DNA of 16,398 nucleotides from Clostridia bacterium (lineage in GTDB: Bacteria > Bacillota_A > Clostridia > Oscillospirales > CAG-382), in NCBI GenBank assembly GCA_017517985.1, contig JAFWWX010000259.1, forward strand, positions 1 to 16,398. The letters run 5' to 3'. The stretch's first letter is position 1; each line of letters begins with the position of its first letter. A program made the position numbers and the translations under genes. Below the pieces are notes generated by a model. The model did no database searches, was not told the DNA's origin, and saw nothing but the letters and a program-made list of their open reading frames with translations. This document shows positions 8,301-14,381 of the stretch, piece after piece.

Positions 8301-9830
8301 GTAAAGGTCGGTCTTGTAACTGCCGTCTGTCTGCTCGATTCTGAAAGAAGCACCGAGAAGCGGATTTCCGTTCTGTGCGTCAACCTTGCGTATGCGAAGT
8401 GTTCTTTCGCTGAGGTTCTTAACGCTGACTGTAGTTGTAGTTCCTTCAAGAACATTGACTGTCACATCCTCCGCCTTTATATATCCTGCGGGAGCCTGTG
8501 TTTCGGAAAGTGTATAGGAAATTGTAGGATCAAGGTAATCCCATACAATCTGACCTGTGCTGTCGCTTGTTCCTTCGTATGTTTTGCCGTTAGAACCTGT
8601 CAGCTTAAAGATTGCACCCTTCAGGGGATTGCCCATACCGTCAACCTTGTTTACAACAAGTCTGCCGTAAGGAGATGTAACGGTGTCCCATTTCATTGTA
8701 CCTGTGCAGGACATAGGAGCATACATCGGGTCTGCGATTATAAAGCTCTGTTCTGTGTCTGTCTGGTTGTTGGCAAAGTATATATTGAACTGTGTTATTG
8801 TTGCATTTGCGTGGAAGGTAATGTTTCCGCTTTTGGGAGTGTTTCTTACGGGAATACATACCTTGAAATCGCCTGCATATTCCGAGCCGTTCTCATTCAT
8901 ATTGGTGAGAGTGTGGTCAGGAGTAGGAACTGTCCAATAAGTCTTACCTGAAGCAGTCCATGATACAAGCTGTTCGTTATCAAGATTTGTAACTATTGTG
9001 CCTGTGGGAGCATTTGCAAGGTGAAGATTTATGGAGTAGTTATTCTTGTAGGTTGAAGTTGCGGAAGAAGCAACAAAGGTGCGTGTGTAGTATTCAACAC
9101 CGCCGATTGTTTCTTTTTCAATGCCGTACATACCGTTTTGTTCAGCACCGATAAGACCGTTTGCATCTTCAATATTAAGAACGTTTCCTGCCTCGGTTCT
9201 TCCAAGTCTTATATGCATACCTGCATTTAAGGGCTTAGTCCAGAAAGAAGCATTGTAAAGGATAATTTTAAGTGCTTCATATGCTCTTATTGCTGAAGGA
9301 TCATCGGTAGGAACAAGAAGTGTATCACGTCCGCTGTCCCATTGAGTTCCTTCGATTCTGAGCTGACCGAGAGTAGTCCATACTGCCGCCTGTGTTGCTG
9401 CTACATACTCTTCACGGGTAAGGTTAGCGATAAGAGGATTATCTGCTTTGTTAATGGAGATAAAGTCCTCAAGGCTTCTCTGGGGATAACCGTTGGCAAA
9501 TGCACCGATTGTCTGAGGAGTTGTTGTGTATTTACCCGTTATGGTTATCTTCTTTGTTTCAGAGGGCTTTGCAAGTCCCCAGTTGATACAGTATGCAGGT
9601 CCTTGTATACCTGTATCACTTGTATATGTCCACGACTGTCCCTGAAGTTTTGTGCCGCCAACAGTTTCGAGGATATAGTGGGTTTCGTTAAGTTTAATTG
9701 TTACTGTCTGTGCTTTTCCGTCGCTTAAAGTTTCTGCACTTACGGGCATTATGGGTATGACGGAGAGGAGAGTAATAAGGGCAAGCAACAGAGCGATTAT
9801 CTGCTTGCCTGAACTTTTTGCTGTAGACAT
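2355..9830 (-). CDS. Giant thioester/CnaB-repeat surface adhesin (2491 residues)
   Basis: Residues 1-32 form a signal peptide (hydrophobic core IIALLLALITLLSVIPIM, likely cut after VSA). Residues 33-388 contain a thioester-domain signature: Cys81 in AYCINWG and Gln147 in TQAAVW. In that family the two residues form an internal thioester that can bind a host or partner amine covalently. Residues 389-2309 are 21 consecutive CnaB/SpaA domains of 86-100 residues. By eye, every one keeps a Lys on the first strand, a Glu in the E-x-x-A-P-x-G-Y-like strand and an Asn on the last strand, the triad of an intramolecular isopeptide bond. Residues 2310-2491 form a further beta-type domain (DUF11-like by appearance). 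The protein ends MPKTGY, a sortase-like motif with no hydrophobic tail after it. The ATG at 9830 has GGAGG eight bases upstream. It probably acts as a long cell-surface stalk for contact with other cells. Confidence 0.93.
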   Translation of the reverse strand: MSTAKSSGKQIIALLLALITLLSVIPIMPVSAETLSDGKAQTVTIKLNETHYILETVGGTKLQGQSWTYTSDTGIQGPAYCINWGLAKPSETKKITITGKYTTTPQTIGAFANGYPQRSLEDFISINKADNPLIANLTREEYVAATQAAVWTTLGQLRIEGTQWDSGRDTLLVPTDDPSAIRAYEALKIILYNASFWTKPLNAGMHIRLGRTEAGNVLNIEDANGLIGAEQNGMYGIEKETIGGVEYYTRTFVASSATSTYKNNYSINLHLANAPTGTIVTNLDNEQLVSWTASGKTYWTVPTPDHTLTNMNENGSEYAGDFKVCIPVRNTPKSGNITFHANATITQFNIYFANNQTDTEQSFIIADPMYAPMSCTGTMKWDTVTSPYGRLVVNKVDGMGNPLKGAIFKLTGSNGKTYEGTSDSTGQIVWDYLDPTISYTLSETQAPAGYIKAEDVTVNVLEGTTTTVSVKNLSERTLRIRKVDAQNGNPLLGASFRIEQTDGSYKTDLYTGHNGCIELQGDALPYGTYKAYELKAPVGYEKSNDVQTFKWDGKSDITLTFENVRTPSFVLIKKDKDTNIPLEDVSFKVYRDGRLVTTVTTNSAGYAYVSELSEGYYEVEEVAAPAGYILDTERHGIYINPYDPAVENDPILVLTNSKKPTLIIEKLDTQTLKPIKNTRFAVYKDTKLIGNYTTDADGLVELTNLEPGTYTVKETRTASGYVLQDAPQSIELEPGKTATLTFFNPTKPGMTILKIDADTGEDLAGAYIQVKGVNTDYLEEFITDRYGEITLDELEPGVYEVTETESPEGYIKSDEIRTFEVKADGNVQIVFKNYKKPSLTVTKVDSENGDTLYGATFRIAKVGDSTRYYDKTTDRNGEITLKNLDAGIYTVQEITAPDGYQLNDTLYFVELFAGKDSSLVVENTVKPSLKITKADSKTMTALEGAVFEVYRDATLIGTYTTDEDGEIILRNLKTGTYYVKEIAADNGYIIDDTPQQIEIYEDSGDTAELVFLNDQKPYIRIMKIDSNIFIPLSDAVFEITKTDGSYTKEFTTDKNGEINLEKLEPGSYVVRETKAPDGYVADDNQRIVDIHGNDYATFVFTNTIKPTLKVSKIDADTGDFLPGAVVRIVNLSGSDVFEKTTDKNGEIFLTGLTEGIYTVQEIKAPEGYLLNSDIHYITAVAGESNELVIENHRKPSLTIKKYDSLTGEFMAGTSFEVYLDTTLIGTYTTNENGIIELFDLKTGTYTVKEIATDDDHIVNSTPQSIEVKEDSLDTAVLVFLNDQKPYMRLVKLDSQTMKPLVNATFKFTEVGGTFEKEYTTDQNGEIKLDRLDEGTYTVTETKAPEGYLIDNAERTVKVEGNEYATFVFTNTKKPSIRVIKYDKYNDKYLSGATFRIAKIEDGSNYLDRITDVDGNIVIDNLEPGVYSVKEIKAPTNYVLNETEYHVELFAGKESQVVVLNEEKPSLKIVKTDAETGKPIAGVGFLVRLADGSTENTVVTDQNGEALLSYLNPGIYEVIEKSVPNDYLLDSEPKLVTLVPNRTSVVRFENYQKPSLTVNKIDSITKDPLKNAKFSVVYASNNTFTGEVNHLGTFTTDENGQFKMYNLNDGWYKITETAAPDGYVLSNEAQEIYIKGGEDKEITFENVPLSGLVIKKVDADTGKVLQGAKFQVRYLSGTSGSGGTVIGEYTTSANGTIVITRLEAGTYVIEETKAPDGYIISDAPETVYITGKEQDVITVTFENEKDGGLIIRKLDSITKQPLAGAEFTVTTSDGKFIPTENGAVSSNGIYTTDELGQIHITNIEAGTTVVVTETKAPDGYVIDTVSKTVKIDADNTQTLTFYNKPSSGLIITKLDKETKEPLYGAVFEITDSTGAVVGNSNGRYTTDIYGNIKVNGLTPGTYVITEVEAPAGYAISGEPQTINVVSGKIHNLTFYNSPEGGLIITKLDKATGEPLYGAVFKVTNSEGTVVGNANGRYTTNRNGIIHLTGLAPDTYVVTEVTAPNGYTLDGAPQTVKVKSGQTHELTFLNEALGGIRITKLDEETRQPIKGVRFEVEYMNGRRIGTYTTNASGVINIDDLPNGWYTVTETKAADDYILDAEPHDVEVTDGEITRVTITNRKNSSFLIHKVDSTTGKGISGVTFLISDRYGRPLAQYVSDQNGYVYTDNNEFEDGKYYIREIAVPNGYVLDNEVKTFYVEYGHTSSITWYNTPIQAQIQVVKKSADDNPINGLPAGSLLEGAVFEIYDKAGNIVDTIKTDKNGRAASKPLPLGLYTMRETVAPTYYTPNGTLMTAHLEFNGQIMTFEVLNKSVSVGVSVTKYGYNEVMPNNPIVYSFKNIANTSSVSLDSFYFRDTLPSAIRAEKIVTGTFNQNLSYKIVYLTNLSNGEYRTINDNLSTSKNYVIDVSNIALGLADNEYITEIMYVFGSVRAGFAQVETPYLYARSVKGLANGSSFVNTADVGGVYNGQWITTISRFVTKVYSYTYIEMPKTGY
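3741..4298 (-). repeat. Recent tandem duplication: CnaB domains 17 and 18
   Basis: Domains 17 (residues 1845-1937) and 18 (1938-2030) are both 93 residues and share about 58 identical positions by hand alignment, with no gap. They share the blocks GLIITKLDK, EPLYGAVF and NGRYTT. This is the closest adjacent pair in the array, pointing to a late single-domain duplication. Confidence 0.8.
5715..7325 (-). repeat. Three-domain higher-order repeat in the adhesin (domains 6-8 and 9-11)
   Basis: Domains 6/9, 7/10 and 8/11 are paired. For example, 7 and 10 share the pattern EVYxDxTLIGTYTT and VFLNDQKPY, while 8 and 11 share ATFVFTNT. The units span residues 836-1104 and 1105-1372 (269 and 268 residues). 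Domain 12 again resembles domain 6 (ATFRIAK, VELFAGK), continuing the phase. Domain 4 resembles type 7/10. The block therefore grew by copying three domains at a time. Confidence 0.75.
8667..9734 (-). other. Mature N-terminal region of the adhesin with thioester domain
   Basis: This covers adhesin residues 33-388. The YCINWG motif (Cys81) and the TQAAVW motif (Gln147) are the two signatures whose side chains join in thioester domains of Gram-positive adhesins. Placement at the tip, before a CnaB stalk, is the usual order. The remaining part to residue 388 is beta-rich and contains two further cysteines (325 and 375) that could pair. The function is inferred from the motifs. Confidence 0.8.
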
Positions 9831-9848
9831 TTTTATGTCCTCCTGTTC

Positions 9849-9887
9849 TTAAAATACAAAAAGCAGACCGTTTTCTTCAGTCTGCTT
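9849..9887 (-). terminator. Intrinsic terminator/attenuator immediately before the adhesin gene
   Basis: AAGCAGAC (9861-9868) and GTCTGCTT (9880-9887) form a perfect 8-bp stem around an 11-nt loop. On the minus-strand RNA the stem is followed by UUUGUAUUUU. It lies after the transglutaminase stop (9903) and ends about 10 nt before the adhesin Shine-Dalgarno. There is no room for a separate adhesin promoter after it, so read-through must be allowed or regulated. Confidence 0.72.
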
Positions 9888-9902
9888 AAAGTTAATATTA
9901 GG

Positions 9903-10997
9903 TTATTCTGCCGTACTTCCGGGTACGAGCAGTTCTTTGGCAAATTCCGTTTTTTCTTTGGTTGTGTCGATTCTTGGATAGTTAGTAGTAAAGAGTGATT
10001 CATCGGTTCGTGCAACGTCGTAATAGCTTACGTCGATTATCTGCCATCTGCCATCAATGTAGATTTCATTCCAAGCGTGCGTTGCATCCTTGATGGTTAC
10101 GCAGGGAATATCTGCTCTCTGACAGAGATAGATAAAAGCGTTTGCATAAGTTCCGCAGATACCGTTGACGGGAGTAGTTGATGTGAAAACATCATTTATT
10201 CCTGCTACATTTTCATCCTTGTAAACGATGCGGTCGGCGATATATGTTGCTATCGCCTTAACCTTTTCCTTTTCGGGAAGAGTTGCTATACTTCCGACAA
10301 ACTCATCCGTAGCCGCATTCGCACTTTCATACTTTGGATTGACCTGTACCTTTAGGATTCGATAACCGGGGTATTCATACAGATTCTTAACAATAGGTTC
10401 TGCATCGAAGCTGTAGGTGTAATATCCCGAAAGAACATTTGCCACCGATTTCATTGCAGTATCGGTCTTGCCGGGTGTTGTGAAAGTGAACTCGGTATCT
10501 ACATAGTGAGCATAGCTGTATGCGGGATTATATCCGTCAGCATTGTTGCCAGCCACAATAGCATTTGTATCCGCTACCGTCTGACGCATAGTGTTGTATG
10601 CCTCTTTGGTGTAGATGTTGTCAAACACGGATTGATTTGCATTTACCGAAAAATCCTCTTTTGAAGACGATGTGCCGTCTATGAATATATCGGGAGTTAC
10701 AACAGGTGTTTCTTCGGGGATTTCCTCGATTTCTTCTTGTTTCGGAAATTCCATATGCACGCTGTTTGTTTCCTCAATATATTCGATATCAGCGCCAAAC
10801 AAGGCGGCTGCATCACGAAGCTTTACGTAGTTATTGCCATTTATGTTATATGCGAAAAGCTCCGTTTGTTCTCCGTTTAAGAAAAATATTTGTGATGTAA
10901 TTTGTGCAAGAACGCCGGAATTTGCCATTACTGCCGTTCCGCTGAAAAATACCGCACCGCAGAGTAAACCTAACAAGAAATATGTGTACTTCCTCAT
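9903..10997 (-). CDS. Secreted transglutaminase-like protein with copper-amine-oxidase-N-type domain
   Basis: The 364-residue product begins with a signal sequence (YFLLGLLCGAVFFSGTAVMA). Residues about 35-85 (FFLNGEQTELFAYNINGNNY, then VKLRDAAALFG) match the small stalk-type domain called copper amine oxidase N-terminal. An acidic linker rich in Glu and Pro follows (residues 86-105). The C-terminal half is a transglutaminase-like core with a plausible triad: Cys281 (GICGTYANAF), His307 (ATHAWNEI) and Asp322 (IIDVSYYD). Such folds either cross-link Gln and Lys side chains or act as cysteine proteases. AAAGGAG lies eight bases before the ATG. Lying between the sortase and adhesin genes, it may process or cross-link the adhesin, but this is inference. 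No LPxTG motif or membrane anchor is seen at its C-terminus. Confidence 0.88.
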   Translation of the reverse strand: MRKYTYFLLGLLCGAVFFSGTAVMANSGVLAQITSQIFFLNGEQTELFAYNINGNNYVKLRDAAALFGADIEYIEETNSVHMEFPKQEEIEEIPEETPVVTPDIFIDGTSSSKEDFSVNANQSVFDNIYTKEAYNTMRQTVADTNAIVAGNNADGYNPAYSYAHYVDTEFTFTTPGKTDTAMKSVANVLSGYYTYSFDAEPIVKNLYEYPGYRILKVQVNPKYESANAATDEFVGSIATLPEKEKVKAIATYIADRIVYKDENVAGINDVFTSTTPVNGICGTYANAFIYLCQRADIPCVTIKDATHAWNEIYIDGRWQIIDVSYYDVARTDESLFTTNYPRIDTTKEKTEFAKELLVPGSTAE

Positions 10998-11049
10998 TTT
11001 GATTTCTCCTTTAGTTTGGTTTTGTGTTTGTCTGACGCTGATTAAGTCA

Positions 11050-11126
11050 AGTGCTTAAAATTAGCACTATACTTGGTCAAGAGATGTAACCCGTCAAAAT
11101 GAAATTCCAATGGATTTCATTTTGAC
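11050..11126. repeat. Two inverted repeats in the sortase-transglutaminase gap
   Basis: The 145-nt gap holds a long stem: GTCAAAATGAAAT (11093-11105) is complementary to 11114-11126, extended by two more pairs past a one-base bulge. It also holds a 6-bp stem, AGTGCT (11050-11055) with AGCACT (11063-11068). Neither is followed by a U-tract on either strand, so they are not typical terminators. They may be a protein-binding site, an RNA-processing site or a message-stabilising structure. Confidence 0.6.
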
Positions 11127-11142
11127 AAGATGGCGGCGGTGC

Positions 11143-11994
11143 CTACACCGCTTCAGCCTTTACGCACCATCTGTAATAGTCCGACTGGTTCTTGACGCAG
11201 GTGATAAGGGTGATGATATTGTCGCTTGTATTCTGAAGGTCAGAGGTATCATCCACCGAGATCTTCTCGATGCTGTACACCTCATACTTTCGTGTGCCAA
11301 GCTTTGTTGTAAGCTTTATTGTTGCACCAAGGTCAAGCTCGTGAATGTCTGAGAAGTATGCTCCTGTGCCTCTGTTGTGAGAAGCAAGGCACACATTACC
11401 GTCCCAGATTGAAGTTTCCTTGAAATGTCCTACACCTTTGGAAAGCACCGAGTTTGTCGTGCCCTCATAAACCTTTACGGAAAGGTCAATGTCGGGAATA
11501 GACAGCTTTGCGACATATCCGCCTGTGTAATACATATCATCGTCAACTTCCGTGAATGCATCGTAAGTGTAGTAGTCCTCGTAAATATCCGTGTTGACGT
11601 TGCCAGGAATTACTGTAACTCCGCTATCGTTTGTTACGGATGAGTTCGGAACCGTACTTGTTACCGTAACCAAGGGCTGTTCTGTGATTCCGCTTATTGA
11701 TACAGGAGCCTGCGGTGTTTCGGTGTAGTAGGATGCAAGATTGGGAGTAAGTGGTTCACCGCTTCCTCGAAGATTACTTGTATGGCTTCCGAAAGCGGGA
11801 GGGATAAGAGCACTGTTCTTACTTATATCAACCGCTGTTCGATTGATATTGTTACCGACCGTTACAACATTTACTGATGTGGGCGTGCCTAGCAGTGCCT
11901 GAGTTGGTGGTGCTACTGTGTAATCCGCAGCAAATGCGGGGATTGCAAGCACGCACACAAGTCCGAGAGAGAGAAATAAAACTATCTTTTTCAT
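11143..11994 (-). CDS. Secreted sortase-family transpeptidase
   Basis: From the ATG at 11994 the product is 283 residues. Residues 1-22 are a signal peptide (IVLFLSLGLVCVLAIPAFA). Residues 24-155 are a low-complexity Thr/Ser/Pro/Val-rich linker. The sortase core starts with LSIPDIDLSVKVYEG (residues 164-178). It has catalytic His206 (CLASHNRG), Cys266 (TLITC) and Arg275 (YYRWCVKA), the complete triad. The sorting class is not certain; the compact core resembles class B/D types. Sortases cleave an LPxTG-like motif and join the protein to the cell wall or another pilin. The likely substrate is the adhesin ending in MPKTGY. A longer upstream reading frame is rejected because AAGGG lies eight bases before this ATG. 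The start is one base after the stop of the upstream gene, so translation is probably coupled. An AxA cleavage site and no later helix suggest the enzyme might be released. Confidence 0.9.
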   Translation of the reverse strand: MKKIVLFLSLGLVCVLAIPAFAADYTVAPPTQALLGTPTSVNVVTVGNNINRTAVDISKNSALIPPAFGSHTSNLRGSGEPLTPNLASYYTETPQAPVSISGITEQPLVTVTSTVPNSSVTNDSGVTVIPGNVNTDIYEDYYTYDAFTEVDDDMYYTGGYVAKLSIPDIDLSVKVYEGTTNSVLSKGVGHFKETSIWDGNVCLASHNRGTGAYFSDIHELDLGATIKLTTKLGTRKYEVYSIEKISVDDTSDLQNTSDNIITLITCVKNQSDYYRWCVKAEAV

Positions 11995-11995
11995 A

Positions 11996-12901
11996 TTAGT
12001 ATCCCTTTCTCTTCTTACGGATAAGTCTGTAGAGAGCATAACCGCCTGCACCAAGTGCTGCCGCACCTGCAACTGAACCTGCTACTATACCTGCGGTCTT
12101 TGCTTTCTTTTCTGCAGACGTATCCTTTTTGTCATTTGTTTTGTCTATGTCAATCATAGGCTCGTTTGTCTCCTTGTTTTCCTTAAATACCGCCGTATAT
12201 GTAACGGTATCGTTTATGACTTTTGTGACTGTTCCTTTGTAATCGGCACTTGCGGTATATCCGCTTACATAGGTCTTGGTTTCTGTTCCCGTGTAGATTG
12301 CATTCGCAGTGTATCTTATTGCAACGTCTGTTCCGCTGATGGTTTCATCTGCTGCAGTTACCCATTCGATATTTGCAAGGGTAAGAGTAGTTCCGTCCTT
12401 GTCGATTGTCTTGGGTACAAGAGAGGTGTCTGCCGATGCAAGATTGGGATAGCTTCTTTCCTCTGTTACCGTGAACTTACGGCTGGAGTATCCTGCAGGG
12501 GTAAGTTCGAGGGTAGCGTGATCGAAGGTAAGTGTGCCGATGTAGCCGTCTTCTGTGGTAATCTCTAATGTTGGTGTAAAGAGAGCCACAACGGCTTCGG
12601 CATCATTTGTTGATGTGTGATAGCTTACATTTTCAACGTGCTCTTTTGTATCTTCCTCAGAATTGTCGTGAACCTTTGTTTTCACATACTCAAATTCAAC
12701 CTCATTTTCGGTATATGATTCTGTGGGTATAAGGGACTCGTCGCTTCCTTTGGGAAGAACATAGATTTTTTCGACGACCGTATAATCATCGACTGTGCTT
12801 TGAACGATTTCCTGCGGAGTGAGGGCATCGTCCGCTAAAGCAGAAATTGCGAATGTGCTTAATACCAGCAGTAATACTGCAAGGCGTTTGAGTGATTTCA
12901 T
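11996..12901 (-). CDS. Uncharacterised type I membrane surface protein
   Basis: This 301-residue protein has a signal peptide (residues 1-23, LAVLLLVLSTFAISALA), an extracellular beta-rich region, a charged linker (residues about 241-268, rich in Lys, Asp and Glu) and one C-terminal membrane helix (about 270-291, GIVAGSVAGAAALGAGGYAL). It ends in a basic tail, RKKRKGY. I do not recognise a family. The final part looks like a cell-wall sorting tail, but no LPxTG motif precedes the helix, so it is expected to stay membrane-anchored. GGAGA lies eight bases before the ATG. It is coupled to the sortase gene and probably belongs to the same surface apparatus, perhaps as a membrane partner for the sortase or adhesin. 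The role is inferred from position only. Confidence 0.75.
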   Translation of the reverse strand: MKSLKRLAVLLLVLSTFAISALADDALTPQEIVQSTVDDYTVVEKIYVLPKGSDESLIPTESYTENEVEFEYVKTKVHDNSEEDTKEHVENVSYHTSTNDAEAVVALFTPTLEITTEDGYIGTLTFDHATLELTPAGYSSRKFTVTEERSYPNLASADTSLVPKTIDKDGTTLTLANIEWVTAADETISGTDVAIRYTANAIYTGTETKTYVSGYTASADYKGTVTKVINDTVTYTAVFKENKETNEPMIDIDKTNDKKDTSAEKKAKTAGIVAGSVAGAAALGAGGYALYRLIRKKRKGY

Positions 12902-12974
12902 TTTGAAAATCTCCTTTCTTATTTTGCTTTTTATGCTGTGAGAATTAAATACGAAACATTGTTTTCACCGCCCT

Positions 12975-13982
12975 TCATTCTTCTTTAACGGCGAAAAGCT
13001 CCGCGATTCGGTTGTTTACAACCTTATCATTTCTGCCGTAAATATCAATTCTTGCCCGACGCACATCGGAATCCCTCGGTACTTTATCGAGAAGCACTAT
13101 ATAGCTGTCGTCGATTTCCCGGCTCCAAGCCTTGTCGAGAAGAAAGTATTTCATTTTTCCTATGTGCCATATATCCGAAAAGCACATACAGATCTTAATA
13201 TCGCATTCTCTGAAAAGCTTCATCTTTTCCTCGTCATAGCATTCGTTATATGACAGAAGCTTTCCTTTGGGTGAGATATTGAAGGGGGTACCGAAATCAT
13301 ATACGACTGCAGCACTTGTCTTTTTAATCCTTGCAATATCAATGTCCGAGTGTACTATGTAAGTAACCTTTTTGGACTTTGCAAATCTGAGGCTTCCTGT
13401 GCCGGAAAAGTCTATAGCTTTTATGCTTCCGCATTGAGATGCAGATATAAACTCCGAAATGTTTATAACGGTATTTGTGGCACCGCATCCGTGTGTAAAA
13501 CCGAGAACGCCTATAGTAATGCACTTCGGTTTTTCTTCGGGCGGTTCTGTGGCTGTTGCCGTTTCATCATATACATTCACTTCGTAATCGTATATGTAAC
13601 CCTTTCTGATAACGTCTGCGAAGTATTCTTCGTCAAGCCTTGAGCCTTCATAGATGATGTCTGATATGCCGTACACGTTCTTGTATTCGGATATCTGGTC
13701 TTCGATATACTGATTGCGGTATCCCGGGAATACAATAACAATTCGTATATTCGGTTCTATCTGCCGTATTCTGCTGAACATCTTTTTCTTGTCAGTATTC
13801 AGCAGGAGAGTGTCGGCAATAACGAGCACGTCCACGTTTGCATCGAAGGAGTCAAAACGGTCAACGAAATCATCGTTGTTGTCAAAACGCTCATCTACAA
13901 TACGGATATTATTCCTCGCAAATATCAAAGCAAGGTTGTCCGAGTATTTTGTTTTACCCAACCAAAGAACCACGTTTATCAT
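12975..13982 (-). CDS. CpaE/TadZ-like protein with degenerate P-loop
   Basis: The product is 335 residues from the ATG at 13982, which has GGAGGTG seven or eight bases upstream. An in-frame upstream extension is rejected for that reason. Residues 1-130 resemble an atypical receiver domain (VVLWLGKTKYSDNLALIF, then VDVLVIADTLLL). The second half is ParA/MinD-like. A P-loop-like segment GVLGFTHGCGATN occupies residues 158-170, IDFSG (190-194) sits at the A'-motif position, and AAVVYDFG (224-231) resembles Walker B. The segment lacks both lysines of the ParA KGGxGKT motif, so ATP hydrolysis is doubtful. CpaE/TadZ proteins place pilus or secretion machines at particular cell sites. No tad genes are present here, so it may position the transfer or adhesin machinery instead. 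It overlaps the end of the preceding gene by 29 nt. Confidence 0.7.
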   Translation of the reverse strand: MINVVLWLGKTKYSDNLALIFARNNIRIVDERFDNNDDFVDRFDSFDANVDVLVIADTLLLNTDKKKMFSRIRQIEPNIRIVIVFPGYRNQYIEDQISEYKNVYGISDIIYEGSRLDEEYFADVIRKGYIYDYEVNVYDETATATEPPEEKPKCITIGVLGFTHGCGATNTVINISEFISASQCGSIKAIDFSGTGSLRFAKSKKVTYIVHSDIDIARIKKTSAAVVYDFGTPFNISPKGKLLSYNECYDEEKMKLFRECDIKICMCFSDIWHIGKMKYFLLDKAWSREIDDSYIVLLDKVPRDSDVRRARIDIYGRNDKVVNNRIAELFAVKEE

Positions 13983-14367
13983 TAAGTAGCACCTCCTTTT
14001 TGTGTTCTTCTGAAATTCGTCCGTTTCTGTCAATAATGCTTTCGAGTATTCTGTGTGCGGTTTCAAGTGCCTTGCCCGTATCTCTTTTATCCTTTTTGTA
14101 AAAGGCATAGAGCAGGATTATCTCGCCGCGATACTCGTAGAACATTATGCGTACCATTGTTTTACCGGACTTCAGTCTTAATTCATACATCTGTCTGTAT
14201 TTATCCGTGGAGAAGTGCTTGACGTAGGGCTCTGTGAAAGGATTACGTTCATCACAGATATAGTAAAGCTGAAATTCAAGCTTACGTCTGAGCTTTTCAT
14301 CAATGCCCATTAAAAACTCCTCCACGGGATACTTGTTACCGTCCTTGTATGTATATATTTTTCTCAT
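13954..14367 (-). CDS. HigB/Gp49-like toxin-family protein (RelE superfamily)
   Basis: The 137-residue product carries the features of the phage-derived Gp49-like/HigB family: YELR at residues 61-64, Arg73 (MVRIMFYEYRG) and the segment IILLYAFYKKDK (83-94). Members usually cleave mRNA on the ribosome and are paired with an Xre-type antitoxin encoded next to them. None is seen here: the upstream gene is parB and the downstream gene is CpaE-like. The tail beyond residue 112 is longer than usual, and its last codons overlap the next gene. GGAGG lies five bases before the ATG. It may be an orphan toxin, be neutralised from elsewhere, or have been recruited to another role. Confidence 0.72.
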   Translation of the reverse strand: MRKIYTYKDGNKYPVEEFLMGIDEKLRRKLEFQLYYICDERNPFTEPYVKHFSTDKYRQMYELRLKSGKTMVRIMFYEYRGEIILLYAFYKKDKRDTGKALETAHRILESIIDRNGRISEEHKKEVLLNDKRGSLVG

Positions 14368-14381
14368 TAAATCCTCCTGTT

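Larger units (their letters stand above)
2904..8666 (-). repeat. Array of 21 CnaB/SpaA domain repeats within the adhesin
   Basis: The period is about 91 codons. The consensus runs K-x-D at the start, then P-L-x-G-A-x-F, Y-T-T-D-x-x-G, L-x-P-G-x-Y-x-V-x-E-x-x-A-P-x-G-Y, and ends F-x-N. The first domain starts at residue 389 and the last ends at residue 2309. Spacing is regular, with modest length changes in domains 14-16 and 21 (96 to 100 residues). Repeats are divergent at DNA level except in two places noted separately, so the array looks old but locally renewed. Confidence 0.92.

Noticed and set aside
2904..8666. Regular repeats that might be taken for a CRISPR array
   Set aside because: The period is about 275 bp, the units are diverged and all encode CnaB domains. 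There are no short identical repeats with unique spacers.
11028..11085. TTGACC and TTGACT hexamers in the sortase-transglutaminase gap as promoter -35 boxes
   Set aside because: No acceptable -10 hexamer is found at 16-18 bp from either, so a promoter here cannot be supported.
13983..14108. Upstream extension of the CpaE-like frame
   Set aside because: It lies within the toxin-family gene in another frame, while a GGAGGTG site directly precedes the ATG at 13982.
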